64,000 nt of DNA from DASVTU01 sp036387415 (GTDB lineage: Bacteria > Acidobacteriota > Blastocatellia > Pyrinomonadales > Pyrinomonadaceae): NCBI GenBank assembly GCA_036387415.1, contig DASVTU010000022.1, positions 62,001 to 126,000 of the forward strand. The letters run 5' to 3'. The translations under genes and the position numbers were made by a program. A model generated the notes under the pieces. It worked only from the letters and a program-made list of their open reading frames with translations. It searched no databases and had not been told where the DNA came from. Each line of letters begins with the position of its first letter. Position 1 is the first letter of the stretch. Positions 17,452 to 26,606 of the stretch are shown here, one piece after another.

Positions 17452-18234
17452 ATGCGTGGTTTCTATGCATTTGTAGTGGCGTTAATCTGTTTCTGTTGCA
17501 TCGCTCCGGTGGGTCTTCCAGCCGCGTATCAGGCCACAAATATGCAGCCGACGATATACGACGACGGCAAATCCTGTCCGGGCGGCTGCGACGCTCATGT
17601 GGTCTTCAACGCGGTGCACAACGGCACGCGAAACGCTTTCGACCCGTCGAGTAGTCGCTCCGCGCCGCGAAAGTGTAGGGTGGGACGACAGTGCAAAATC
17701 TGTTTCTCCGCGAACGACGCGAGTTGCATGACGGCTCTTTATCGCGGCGGCGGCCCCGATGTTGGAAGGTTCGATTTCACTCCCGCCTTCTATGAAGAGA
17801 ATTGCACGCGCACCGGATTGCCCGAGCAGTTTGCCGCGAAATGCCGCAGCGCCGCGCCCATCATCGAGCGGCTTAAAACACAGGTTAATTGCATCATCAA
17901 TCCGACGCACGAAAAATGCAGAGCGTTGATGGAACCGTTTGTGCGGCGCAAGGCGGCGGATGATGTGCTCTACGCCGAGTGTAAGAGGTTGGGGCTAACG
18001 GCTTTCAACCGGAAGTACCGCGAGACACCGGCACTGCAACGGAGTCTCGATTGCAATTATGAGATGCTTCGCACGGGACGGAATTCCAGAGGGCAGACAT
18101 GGCGACGCTTGCTCGACGGCGCGTGCAAACCCGGAACCTACGCGGGCAGAGACGGGCTGGACTGTTGCTCCGGCAGTCTCTATGCAGCAGCACTTTTAGA
18201 CACCGAGTGCACGCAATTTTTCGCACGCAGGTGA
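17452..18234 (+). CDS. Cys-rich secreted protein of unknown function
   Basis: 260 aa with a signal peptide (MRGFYAFVVALICFCCIAPVGLPAAY). The mature part has many cysteines, including CPGGC, CRVGRQCKIC, NCTRTG, DCC and a late CTQ, suggesting several disulfides in a periplasmic or extracellular protein. GGGAGGTAGGGA-like purines precede the ATG. I do not recognise a family. It sits between the two phosphoglucosamine-mutase paralogues, interrupting what would otherwise be a simple tandem duplication. A lectin-like or hydrolase-associated role is conceivable but not shown. Confidence 0.6.
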   Translation: MRGFYAFVVALICFCCIAPVGLPAAYQATNMQPTIYDDGKSCPGGCDAHVVFNAVHNGTRNAFDPSSSRSAPRKCRVGRQCKICFSANDASCMTALYRGGGPDVGRFDFTPAFYEENCTRTGLPEQFAAKCRSAAPIIERLKTQVNCIINPTHEKCRALMEPFVRRKAADDVLYAECKRLGLTAFNRKYRETPALQRSLDCNYEMLRTGRNSRGQTWRRLLDGACKPGTYAGRDGLDCCSGSLYAAALLDTECTQFFARR

Positions 18235-18310
18235 CGACTCTCTCTCCCGTCCATGAAGCCGGACAAAAGGCGGCGCAAGACCCATCACTCAAGAGCACGG
18301 CTTTCAGCTT

Positions 18311-19672
18311 ATGCGAGCAATACCGACACTCAAGATTAGCATTTCGGGCGTGCGCGGAGTCGTGGGCGAATCTTTGACGCCGACGCTCTTGGCGCGTTTC
18401 GCGCAGGCGTTCGGCACATACGTGGGGACGGGCACGATTGTCATCGGTCGTGATACGCGTACGTCGGGCGAGATGGTGCGGCAGGCGGTGCTGGCGGGCT
18501 TGCTGTCGAGTGGTTGCCGCGTGTTAGACCTTGATGTCTGCCCTGTGCCGACGGTGCAGTTGTTGGTCAGGCAGACGCGTGCGCGCGGAGGCATCGCGAT
18601 TACCGCGAGCCATAATCCGGCGGAATGGAACGCCTTGAAGTTCGTCAATGCGGCGGGGCTTTTTCTGACGGGCGCGCAGGCGCGGCAACTTCTTGATATT
18701 TATCATCAGGGCGAATACGTGAAGGTGTCGGGCGCAGAGATGCGCGGCGTGGAGGCGTCGGCGGGCGCAATTGATTTGCACGTCAAGGCCATCACGGACG
18801 CGCTCGGCGTGTTGCCTCCGACGGGGCGACGGCTGCGCGTGGCCGTCGATTCGTGCAATGGCGCGGGTTCCATCGTTGCGCCGCGACTGTTGGAAGCATT
18901 GGGCGTCGATGTCGTGCCCATCAACGTCACGCCGGACGGACTCTTTCCGAGGGGCGCGGAGCCTTTGGCGGAGAACCTCGGCGCGTTGTGCGCGGCGGTG
19001 CGCGAGCACGACGCCGACATCGGCTTCGCGCAGGACATGGACGCAGACCGCCTCGCGGTCGTCTCGGAACGCGGCGAGCCTATCGGGGAAGAGAATACGC
19101 TGGTGCTGGCGGTGCGTTATGTTTTGAGCCGTGAGCGCGGGGCGGTCGTGGCGAATCTCTCGACGACGCACACGCTCGACGCTGTGGCGCGTCGGTTCGG
19201 TTGTCCGATTCATCGTTCCAAAATCGGCGAGGCCAACGTCGCGGAGGAGATGTTGCGACAGGGCGCGGTGGTCGGCGGCGAGGGCAACGGCGGCGTTATC
19301 TATCCGCGCATCAACTTTGCGCGCGACAGCCTCGTCGGCATGGCGCTTATCCTTCACCTGCTCGCCGAAACGGGGCAGACCGTCTCCGAAATCTTAGACG
19401 AACTGCCGCGCACTTCGATGTTGAAGGAGAAACTCGCCTGCCAGTCGGACAAGATTGGCAGAGTGTTGAAGATGATTCGACGCGAGTATGCACAATGGCC
19501 GATGGACGTGCGCGACGGCATCAAGGTCACGCTCGACAATGGTTGGTTTCTCGTCAGAGGCTCCAACACCGAGCCGATTATCCGCCTTGTCGCAGAGGCC
19601 GACAACGAACAACAGGCGAGACGAATAATCGAAGATGTTAGAGGCCGCGTCCAAACAAGCCTCGACGCATAG
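18311..19672 (+). CDS. glmM: Phosphoglucosamine mutase (intact active site)
   Basis: 453 aa, alpha-D-phosphohexomutase superfamily. It would convert GlcN-6-P to GlcN-1-P for UDP-GlcNAc synthesis. The active-site loop is ITASHNPAEWN with phosphoserine Ser100, the metal loop is AQDMDADRLAVV (DxDxDR intact), the sugar-binding loop is GEGNGGVIYP, and the C-terminal phosphate loop is RGSNTEPIIRLVAEAD. It starts ISISGVRGVVGESLTP, very similar to the upstream paralogue. GlmM is preferred over phosphomannomutase because of length and the GlcNAc-related neighbours, but substrate choice within this superfamily cannot be read with certainty. Confidence 0.82.
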   Translation: MRAIPTLKISISGVRGVVGESLTPTLLARFAQAFGTYVGTGTIVIGRDTRTSGEMVRQAVLAGLLSSGCRVLDLDVCPVPTVQLLVRQTRARGGIAITASHNPAEWNALKFVNAAGLFLTGAQARQLLDIYHQGEYVKVSGAEMRGVEASAGAIDLHVKAITDALGVLPPTGRRLRVAVDSCNGAGSIVAPRLLEALGVDVVPINVTPDGLFPRGAEPLAENLGALCAAVREHDADIGFAQDMDADRLAVVSERGEPIGEENTLVLAVRYVLSRERGAVVANLSTTHTLDAVARRFGCPIHRSKIGEANVAEEMLRQGAVVGGEGNGGVIYPRINFARDSLVGMALILHLLAETGQTVSEILDELPRTSMLKEKLACQSDKIGRVLKMIRREYAQWPMDVRDGIKVTLDNGWFLVRGSNTEPIIRLVAEADNEQQARRIIEDVRGRVQTSLDA

Positions 19673-19680
19673 TCATACAA

Positions 19681-19878
19681 GCGATTCACAGAATAGACAG
19701 GACAAAAGCGGCAGCATAGACAGGACGGAGAGGAAGGCGAAAAGGGCAAACGGTGAAATGATTAAAGGGAACGACAACGACCTCTTTCTGTTCCGTCTCC
19801 GTTTCCCCAATTCGACCGTTTTACCTTCTTTTATCCTGTGCGCCCTGCACGTCTTTATCCTAGCTGTCCTGTGAATCG
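19681..19878. repeat. Nested hairpin element (element C)
   Basis: The outer arms are GATTCACAG (19683-19691) and CTGTGAATC (19868-19876), followed inwards by ATAGACAGGA-type units opposed to TATCCT...TGTCCT units. The inner part is a purine-rich stretch (AAGGCGAAAAGGGCAAA...) opposed to a pyrimidine-rich stretch. The element fills the gap between glmM and the HGSNAT-like gene and has the same architecture as elements D and E. Confidence 0.7.
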
Positions 19879-19893
19879 TTCGGAGGTTAAGAG

Positions 19894-21039
19894 ATGGATG
19901 AGGTGACGGAAGAGCGCGGCGACGCGTTGGCGACGGGACGCATGATGTCGCTCGATGTGTTTCGCGGCATCACGATTGCCGGAATGATTCTGGTGAACAA
20001 TCCCGGCACGTGGGGAGTGATTTATGACCCGCTCGAACATGCGGAGTGGCATGGTTGGACGCCGACCGATTTCGTCTTTCCCTTCTTTCTGTTTATCGTC
20101 GGCGTCTCCGTCAATCTCGCGCTCGCGCGTCGCTCCGAAAGCGGCGGCAGCAAGCGCGACCTGTATCTTAAAATCGCGCGGCGCACGTTGCTCATCTTCG
20201 CGCTCGGACTCATCCTGAGCGGTTTTCCCTACTACGACTTCCAGACCATCCGCATCCCCGGCGTGCTGCAACGCATCGCCGTCTGTTACTTCTTCGCGTC
20301 GCTTATTTTTTTGAAGACTAACTGGAAGACGCAAGCCTTCATCGCAGCGTCGTTGTTGATACTTTACTGTCTGATGATGCTGCTCGTTCCTGTGCCGGGA
20401 TACGGCGCGGGCAATCTCGGCAAGCAAGGCAATCTGGCTGCTTATCTCGACCGCGCGCTACTCGGCGGACATCTCTGGCGATACGCGAAGGTCTACGACC
20501 CGGAAGGCATCCTGAGCACGATTCCTGCGTTGGCAACGACGCTGTGCGGCGTGCTTACGGGGCGCTTGCTCCGTTCGAGGCGGTCGCCTCTGGAAAAGGT
20601 CGCCGCGATGTTCGTCGCGGGCGCGGCGGGAGTGGTCTGTGGTTGGGTGTGGAATTTTTGGTTTCCGATTAACAAGGCGCTGTGGACGAGTTCATTCGTG
20701 CTCTTTACAGCGGGGATGGCTCTCGAACTACTGGCCGTCTGTTACTGGCTCATCGACCTCAAAGGCTACAGGCGTTGGGCGATGCCGTTCGTCGTCTTCG
20801 GCACAAATGCTTTAGCCGTCTATTTCCTCTCGGAACTTTCGTCGCACATCACATCGCTCGTCACGTTCTCGCGCGCCGACGGCAAATCGGTAGACCTCAA
20901 AACTCTCATCTACGAAAATCTGTTCGCGTCGTGGGCGTCGCCGATTAACGCGTCGCTGCTCTACGCCGTCTCGACGGTGCTGTTCTGGCTCGGCGTGATG
21001 ACGATTCTGTATCGTAAGCGGATTTTCATCAAAGTATAA
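19894..21039 (+). CDS. HGSNAT-like membrane N-acetyltransferase (DUF5009 family)
   Basis: 381 aa integral membrane protein with about ten hydrophobic segments. It opens with MMSLDVFRGITIAGMILVNNPG and continues WHGWTPTDFVFPFFLFIVG, the signature of bacterial relatives of heparan-alpha-glucosaminide N-acetyltransferase. In the human enzyme an acetyl group from cytosolic acetyl-CoA is passed across the membrane to glucosamine. The start at 19894 is supported by GGAGG shortly upstream. Its position after amino-sugar genes suggests acetylation of a glucosamine-containing glycan or turnover product in the envelope; the substrate is inferred. Confidence 0.82.
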   Translation: MDEVTEERGDALATGRMMSLDVFRGITIAGMILVNNPGTWGVIYDPLEHAEWHGWTPTDFVFPFFLFIVGVSVNLALARRSESGGSKRDLYLKIARRTLLIFALGLILSGFPYYDFQTIRIPGVLQRIAVCYFFASLIFLKTNWKTQAFIAASLLILYCLMMLLVPVPGYGAGNLGKQGNLAAYLDRALLGGHLWRYAKVYDPEGILSTIPALATTLCGVLTGRLLRSRRSPLEKVAAMFVAGAAGVVCGWVWNFWFPINKALWTSSFVLFTAGMALELLAVCYWLIDLKGYRRWAMPFVVFGTNALAVYFLSELSSHITSLVTFSRADGKSVDLKTLIYENLFASWASPINASLLYAVSTVLFWLGVMTILYRKRIFIKV

Positions 21040-21201
21040 ATCCGACGCTATGTTATATTCTCACCCTCATCCAACAACGCGTCATTCCAAAATACGTGTT
21101 TGGGGAAACTGATAACATCGAAACAAGGTTCGCGCCTTTATTTTAGAGCAGCAGTAGCGCGGGCGAAAAACTGCCCGGCACGGGTTAAATTCTTTCGTTA
21201 G

Positions 21202-24200
21202 ATGCGAAATTTCTTTTCCTTCAAGAAACGTCACAAGACTCCCTCGGTTTTCCTGTTCGTCGTGCTGGCCGTCGTTTCGGTCTCGGTTGCCTCCTGTCGT
21301 ACGGGTGTGCCCGACGCCAATTCCGCCGAGCACGTTAAGGCTCTGCGCGCCTTCTACGTCGGGCTGGCCGCGCTTCAAGTCGGAGACGACGTGCGCGCCG
21401 AAGCCAAACTCAAAGAAGCGACCGAACTCGCGCCCGAAGAGCCTGCGGGGTGGGCTGATTTGGGGCTGCTCTATCTGCGACAGAGGGAGTTTGAACGCGC
21501 GGCGGAGCGTATCGAAAGGGCTCGACAACTCGCGCCGGACAACGCGCACATACACGTTCTCGTCGGGCTGCTCGAAAGCAATCGCGGCAAGTACGCGGAG
21601 GCGGTCGCCGCCTTGCGTCGCGCGGTCGAATTGAATCCGAAAGATTTGAAGGCGGTCTACGCGTTGGCGTCGGAAGTTGAACGCGAGGGCGGCGAAACGG
21701 GCGAGACGGAGACCGTCCGCCTGCTCGAAAAAATCCTTGAGGCCGCGCCCGACAACCTCGCCGTCCAACTCGACATCGCACGCCTCTCCGCCAAACGCGG
21801 CGACGCCGCGACGCTCCGCCGCATGGTCGAACGCCTCGCCGCCAAGTCTTCGTCGTGGCCGACGGAAGTGCAGGAGCAGTTCAAAGCTTTGCAGAGCGCC
21901 GCGTCGGGTGAGCAGGTGCGCGCCGCCGCTCCGCGCGTGCAGTTTCTACGCAATGTCTTGGTGCGCGTTCCCGAATACCGTCAGAGTCTCGCGGCGGTGA
22001 AGCTTCCCGCCGAAGTGGTTGGCGAACCGCTTGTGCGTCCCGTCCGTCTCGCGTCGCCGCCGAGCGCGCCCGCGCCGCCCGACGAATCTTTGTCGTTCAA
22101 CGTCGAACCCGTGCCCGATTTTACAGACGACGGATGGATGTGGACGGACGTTATCTATCTCGACGGCGACTCCGTTGCGCCCACGCTCGCCGCCGCTCGC
22201 GGGCGCGACCGCGACATACGAATCGCGGGCGGGCAATCGCTCGGCTTCCCCGGCGCGGAGTTCAAAAACGATTGGATTGGCGCGACCGGAAACACCGTCG
22301 TCGCGCTCGATTTCGATTACGACTTCAAGGTCGATTTGGCGATGGCGAGTCACGGCGGCTTTCGTCTCTACAAGCAGGGCGACGCCAAGACTTTCGCAGA
22401 CGTGACGGCGCGTACCGCCCTGCCCGAAACGACGCTCCGAGCCAGCTACGACAGCATCTGGTCGGCGGACATCGAAGCCGACGGCGACTTGGACATCGTG
22501 CTCGATAAGTTGCTGCCGTCGAACCGCTCCGTGTCGGTTCTGCAAAATAATGGCGACGGCACTTTCAAAGAAATCTTTCCGTTCGCGGCGCAGCGAGAAA
22601 TCAACGCGGGCAGCGCGCTCGGCCAATTCCTCTGGGGCGACGTGGACGGCGACGGCGATGCGGATGCGGTGTTGCTCACCCTCGACGGTACGCTGAGCTT
22701 TTATAGCAACGAGCGCGGCGGCCAATTTCGCACGCGCATGCTCCCGCAGCTTTCCGGCAAAGTGAGCGCCGCCGCGTTAGGAGACATCGACGGCGACGGG
22801 CGCGTGGATTTGTTAGCGTTGCAGCGAGACGGTTCGGTGCTTCGCATCTCCGACAGAAAAGAAGGGACGGAGTGGGAGACGGCGACGCTCTCGCCCGCAC
22901 TTCAAAGCGGCGCGTCGGAAGACTGGATGGCTCTCTTCGTCGCCGACTTCGACAATAATGGCGGCCTCGACCTGCTCGTCTCCGGTATGGAGCAGAAGCC
23001 ATTCTCGCGCGTGCTCCTCGGCAACGCGAAGGGCGAGTTTAAGCAAGCAGACGGTTCGCCGGACATGCGTGTCAGTTCGGTCGCGGACTTAAACGGCGAC
23101 GGTGTGCTCGACCTCTTTGGAACCGACAAAAACAGGCACGTCGTCCGCGCGCTCGGTCGCACGACGAAGAATTATCACTGGCAGATTGTCCGCACACGCG
23201 CACAGGAGGCGACGGGCGACCAGCGTATTAACTCGTTCGGCATCGGCGGCGAAATTGAGATTCGCGCGGGACTACTGGTGCAGAAGCAGCCGATTAACGA
23301 ACCCGTCGTGCATTTCGGTCTGGGCGAGCAGACACAGACGGATGTGGCGCGCATCGTGTGGCCGAACGGCGTGCTGCAAGCGGAGTTTGAATTGAGTGCT
23401 GATAAAACGTCGCTGGCCGAGCAGCGTCTCAAGGGTTCATGCCCGTGGGTCTTCGCGTTCGACGGCGAGCGAGTTGCTTTCGTGACAGACACGCTGTGGC
23501 GTTCGCCTCTGGGTTTGAAGATTAACGCGCAGGACACGGCGGGCGTGATGATGACGGAGGAATGGGTTAAGATTCGCGGCGGCCAACTCGCGCCGCGCGA
23601 AGGATTCTACGACGTACGTATCACCGCCGAACTGTGGGAGACGCACTACTTCGACCACGTTTCGCTGATGGTGGTTGACCATCCGGCGGCGACGGAAATC
23701 AGCCTTGATGAACGTTTCGCCGTGCCTCCGCCCGCGCTCAAAGTTCATGCGACATCCGAGCCACGCGCCTTTCAAGTTGCACTGGATGACGAAGGCCGCG
23801 ACGTGGCGGCGACGGTGCGCGACGTGGACGGGCGTTATCTCGACAACTTCGGGCGCGGTCGTTATCAGGGAATCACGCGCGAGCATTTTGTCGAACTCGA
23901 ACTCCCCGCCGATGCGCCGCGCGAGTCGCCGCTCTGGCTTGCGGCGTCCGGCTGGATTCATCCGACCGATAGTTCCATCAACGTCGCCGTCAGTCAGGGC
24001 GCGCAAGCGAAGCCGCAGGGTTTGAGTCTGGAAGTGGCGGACGGGCGCGGTGGTTGGACGAACGCTTTCCCTGCGCTCGGCTTTCCGGCGGGCAAGAACA
24101 AGACCGTGCTCATTGACCTCTCGAATGTTTTTCGCGCGGGTGCGCCGCGACGCCTGCGCCTGCGTACGAATCTGGAAATTTTTTGGGATAGACTCGCGTG

Positions 24201-24729
24201 GGCGGTCGCTCTGCCGGAGACGGAGTTGAAGACCGTGCGACTGATGCCGGACGCGGCGGAGTTGCGTTATCGCGGTTATTCCGTCGTCGCGCAGGCGGAT
24301 AAATCTTCGCCGGAGTTGCCGGACTACCAACGGCTCGCGGGGACGGCTCCGCGCTGGCGCGACCTCGTTGGCTATCACACGCGCTTCGGCGACGTGCGCC
24401 CATTGTTGAAAGAGATAGACGACCGCTACGTGATTATGAACGCGGGCGACGAGATGCTGTTCCGTTTTCCCACGCCTGCACCCGTGCGCGAAGGTTGGGT
24501 GCGCGACTTCGTTTTGGTCTGCGACGGTTGGGAGAAGGACGGCGACTACAATACTACTTTCTCGAAGACCGTCCTGCCTTTGCCAACGCACGGAAACGCC
24601 GATTACACTATTGCACCGACACGTCTGGAAGACGACCCGGTTTATCGCCGCCACGCACAGGACTGGCAAGACTATCATACGCGCTACGTCACACCGCAAA
24701 ACCTGCATGATGCTTTCAGGCTCCGGTAA
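21202..24729 (+). CDS. Giant lipoprotein: TPR + FG-GAP + ASPIC-like + unnamed C-terminal region
   Basis: 1175 aa. The N-terminus ends in a lipobox-like SVASC (Cys32). TPR repeats span ~40-230 (GWADLGLLYLRQREFERA). VCBS/FG-GAP-like repeats run ~350-650 (DVDGDGDADAVLLTLDG, DIDGDGRVDLLALQRDG). An ASPIC-like segment is at ~670-735 (VHFGLGEQ...RIVWPNG). From GSCPWVFAFDGERVAFVTD (~748) to the end lies a ~430-residue beta-rich region I cannot name, which also ends the protein at 29453-33187. It is predicted to be an outer-membrane or periplasmic lipoprotein. It combines TPR and CRTAC1 modules that are otherwise encoded separately nearby, which supports a joint function. Confidence 0.78.
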   Translation: MRNFFSFKKRHKTPSVFLFVVLAVVSVSVASCRTGVPDANSAEHVKALRAFYVGLAALQVGDDVRAEAKLKEATELAPEEPAGWADLGLLYLRQREFERAAERIERARQLAPDNAHIHVLVGLLESNRGKYAEAVAALRRAVELNPKDLKAVYALASEVEREGGETGETETVRLLEKILEAAPDNLAVQLDIARLSAKRGDAATLRRMVERLAAKSSSWPTEVQEQFKALQSAASGEQVRAAAPRVQFLRNVLVRVPEYRQSLAAVKLPAEVVGEPLVRPVRLASPPSAPAPPDESLSFNVEPVPDFTDDGWMWTDVIYLDGDSVAPTLAAARGRDRDIRIAGGQSLGFPGAEFKNDWIGATGNTVVALDFDYDFKVDLAMASHGGFRLYKQGDAKTFADVTARTALPETTLRASYDSIWSADIEADGDLDIVLDKLLPSNRSVSVLQNNGDGTFKEIFPFAAQREINAGSALGQFLWGDVDGDGDADAVLLTLDGTLSFYSNERGGQFRTRMLPQLSGKVSAAALGDIDGDGRVDLLALQRDGSVLRISDRKEGTEWETATLSPALQSGASEDWMALFVADFDNNGGLDLLVSGMEQKPFSRVLLGNAKGEFKQADGSPDMRVSSVADLNGDGVLDLFGTDKNRHVVRALGRTTKNYHWQIVRTRAQEATGDQRINSFGIGGEIEIRAGLLVQKQPINEPVVHFGLGEQTQTDVARIVWPNGVLQAEFELSADKTSLAEQRLKGSCPWVFAFDGERVAFVTDTLWRSPLGLKINAQDTAGVMMTEEWVKIRGGQLAPREGFYDVRITAELWETHYFDHVSLMVVDHPAATEISLDERFAVPPPALKVHATSEPRAFQVALDDEGRDVAATVRDVDGRYLDNFGRGRYQGITREHFVELELPADAPRESPLWLAASGWIHPTDSSINVAVSQGAQAKPQGLSLEVADGRGGWTNAFPALGFPAGKNKTVLIDLSNVFRAGAPRRLRLRTNLEIFWDRLAWAVALPETELKTVRLMPDAAELRYRGYSVVAQADKSSPELPDYQRLAGTAPRWRDLVGYHTRFGDVRPLLKEIDDRYVIMNAGDEMLFRFPTPAPVREGWVRDFVLVCDGWEKDGDYNTTFSKTVLPLPTHGNADYTIAPTRLEDDPVYRRHAQDWQDYHTRYVTPQNLHDAFRLR

Positions 24730-24753
24730 CGCGCGAATTTGAAGCAAGGAAAG

Positions 24754-26565
24754 ATGCAGAAAAGTCGTATTCCCCGCGCCCTTTTGATTATCTTCTTCGT
24801 CGCGTTGCTGGCGACGCCGCTCGCTGTCCGTCGCTGGTACACGCAACCGGATGCGCCTGTCAAAACGGGCGCAGACGAGAAGGCTCTGCGCGAGTCGTCG
24901 CTCGGTCGCTATGGTTTTCATCTCGAAGAGGTGTCGAAGCAGTGCGGCATCGAGTTCACGCACACCGCCCCCACGCTCGACCCGAAACTCGCACACATCA
25001 TGCCGCAGGTCGCCTCGATGGGCGCGGCTGTCTCGGTCACGGATTTCGACCGCGACGGCTGGCAAGACCTCTATGTCACCAACAGCGGCGAGGGGAGCAT
25101 GAACGCGCTCTACCGCAACAACGGCGACGGGACGTTTCGTGATGTCGCCGCCGAGTTGGGGTTAGCGGACGTGAATCGACGCGAGACGGGCGTCTCGATG
25201 GGCGCGGTCTGGGGCGACTACGACAACGACGGCTACGAAGACCTCTTTCTCTACAAGTGGGGACGCCCAGAACTCTTTCACAACGACGCCGGACGCGCCT
25301 TCACGCGCGCTACCGACAACGCCAATCTCCCGCAATGGGTCAACGCCAACACCGCCATCTGGTTCGACTACGACCGCGACGGCCATCTCGATATCTTCCT
25401 CGGCGGCTACTACCCCGAAGACATCAACCTGTGGCAACTCAAGACCACAAGGATGATGCCGGACAGTTTCGAGTATGCGAAGAACGGCGGGCGCAAGTAC
25501 GTCTTGCGCGGTCGCGGCGACGGCACGTTTGAGGACGTGACCGAACGCGTCGGCATCGACACGCGGCGTTGGGCGCTCGCCGCCGCCGCCGCCGACCTGC
25601 GCGGCACAGGCTATCCAGACCTCTTTATCGCCAACGACTACGGCGTCACCGAACTCTTCTTCAACGACGAGGGCAGACGCTTCCGCGACGTAGGCGAGCA
25701 GACGGGCGTCGGCTTCGCTCCCAAGAGCGGCATGAACGTCGCTTTCGGCGACATCCTCAATCAAGGCCGTTTCAGCGTCTACATCACCAACATCTCCGAA
25801 GAAGGCGTGCTCATACAGGGCAACAATCTCTGGGTGCCGCGCGATACGACCTCCGGCGACGCGCTCAAGTATGACAACCTTGCGCGCGACATGGGCGTCG
25901 AACTCGGCGGCTGGTCGTTCGGCGCGCAGTTCGGAGATTTGAACAACGACGGCACGCTCGACCTCTATCTCACCAACGGCTACGTCTCTCTTGAGAAGGG
26001 CACGAACTACTGGTACGACTTCACCAAGATTGCGGGCGGCAACTCCGCTATCATCTCTGACGCTGCGAACTGGCCGCCGATGAACAGCCGCAGCCTCTCC
26101 GGTTTTCAGCAGAAACGCGTCTGGATGAACGACGGCGCGGGCAAGTTCACAGACGTGGCGCAGGCCGTCGGCGCACGCGACACGCTCGACGGTCGTTCGG
26201 TCGTGCTCGTCGATTTGTGGAATCGCGGAGTCTTGGATGTCGTTGTCGCCAACCAGCGCGGGCCTCTGCTGGTCTACAAAAACACCGCCGCGCCGGACAA
26301 CAACTGGGTCGGATTTGAACTCGAAGGCGGCGAGAGCAACCGTAGCGCCGTGGGCGCGCAGGTGCGTCTCTACTGGAACGGGCAAGAGCAGTTGCAGGAA
26401 GTTTCTGGCGGCAGCGGTTTCTGCGCGCAGAGCCAACGACGCCTCCATTTCGGTCTCGGAAAAAACGCGCGCATCGAACGCGCCGTCGTCCGCTGGCCTT
26501 CCGGCAAAACGCAGACCATCGGCGCGCCCACGGCGCGCACCATTCATCGCATCAAAGAGGCATGA
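24754..26565 (+). CDS. CRTAC1-family FG-GAP/ASPIC-UnbV protein, membrane-anchored
   Basis: 603 aa from ATG 24754, chosen because AAGGAA lies just upstream; the frame also opens at TTG 24739. MQKSRIPRALLIIFFVALLATPLAVRRW is an uncleaved or poorly cleaved membrane anchor. The body carries EVSKQCGIEFTHTAPTL, FG-GAP repeats (TDFDRDGWQDLYVTNSG, GDYDNDGYEDLFLYKWG, FDYDRDGHLDIFLGGYY) to ~residue 500, and a C-terminal ASPIC/UnbV domain (LHFGLGKNARIERAVVRWPSG). It lies 24 bases after the giant lipoprotein gene and 41 bases before the RnfD-like gene, probably in one operon. Confidence 0.85.
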   Translation: MQKSRIPRALLIIFFVALLATPLAVRRWYTQPDAPVKTGADEKALRESSLGRYGFHLEEVSKQCGIEFTHTAPTLDPKLAHIMPQVASMGAAVSVTDFDRDGWQDLYVTNSGEGSMNALYRNNGDGTFRDVAAELGLADVNRRETGVSMGAVWGDYDNDGYEDLFLYKWGRPELFHNDAGRAFTRATDNANLPQWVNANTAIWFDYDRDGHLDIFLGGYYPEDINLWQLKTTRMMPDSFEYAKNGGRKYVLRGRGDGTFEDVTERVGIDTRRWALAAAAADLRGTGYPDLFIANDYGVTELFFNDEGRRFRDVGEQTGVGFAPKSGMNVAFGDILNQGRFSVYITNISEEGVLIQGNNLWVPRDTTSGDALKYDNLARDMGVELGGWSFGAQFGDLNNDGTLDLYLTNGYVSLEKGTNYWYDFTKIAGGNSAIISDAANWPPMNSRSLSGFQQKRVWMNDGAGKFTDVAQAVGARDTLDGRSVVLVDLWNRGVLDVVVANQRGPLLVYKNTAAPDNNWVGFELEGGESNRSAVGAQVRLYWNGQEQLQEVSGGSGFCAQSQRRLHFGLGKNARIERAVVRWPSGKTQTIGAPTARTIHRIKEA

Positions 26566-26606
26566 CGCGCGCCGCAACAAGGCAGAAGCATCGAGCGAGT
26601 TAACGT

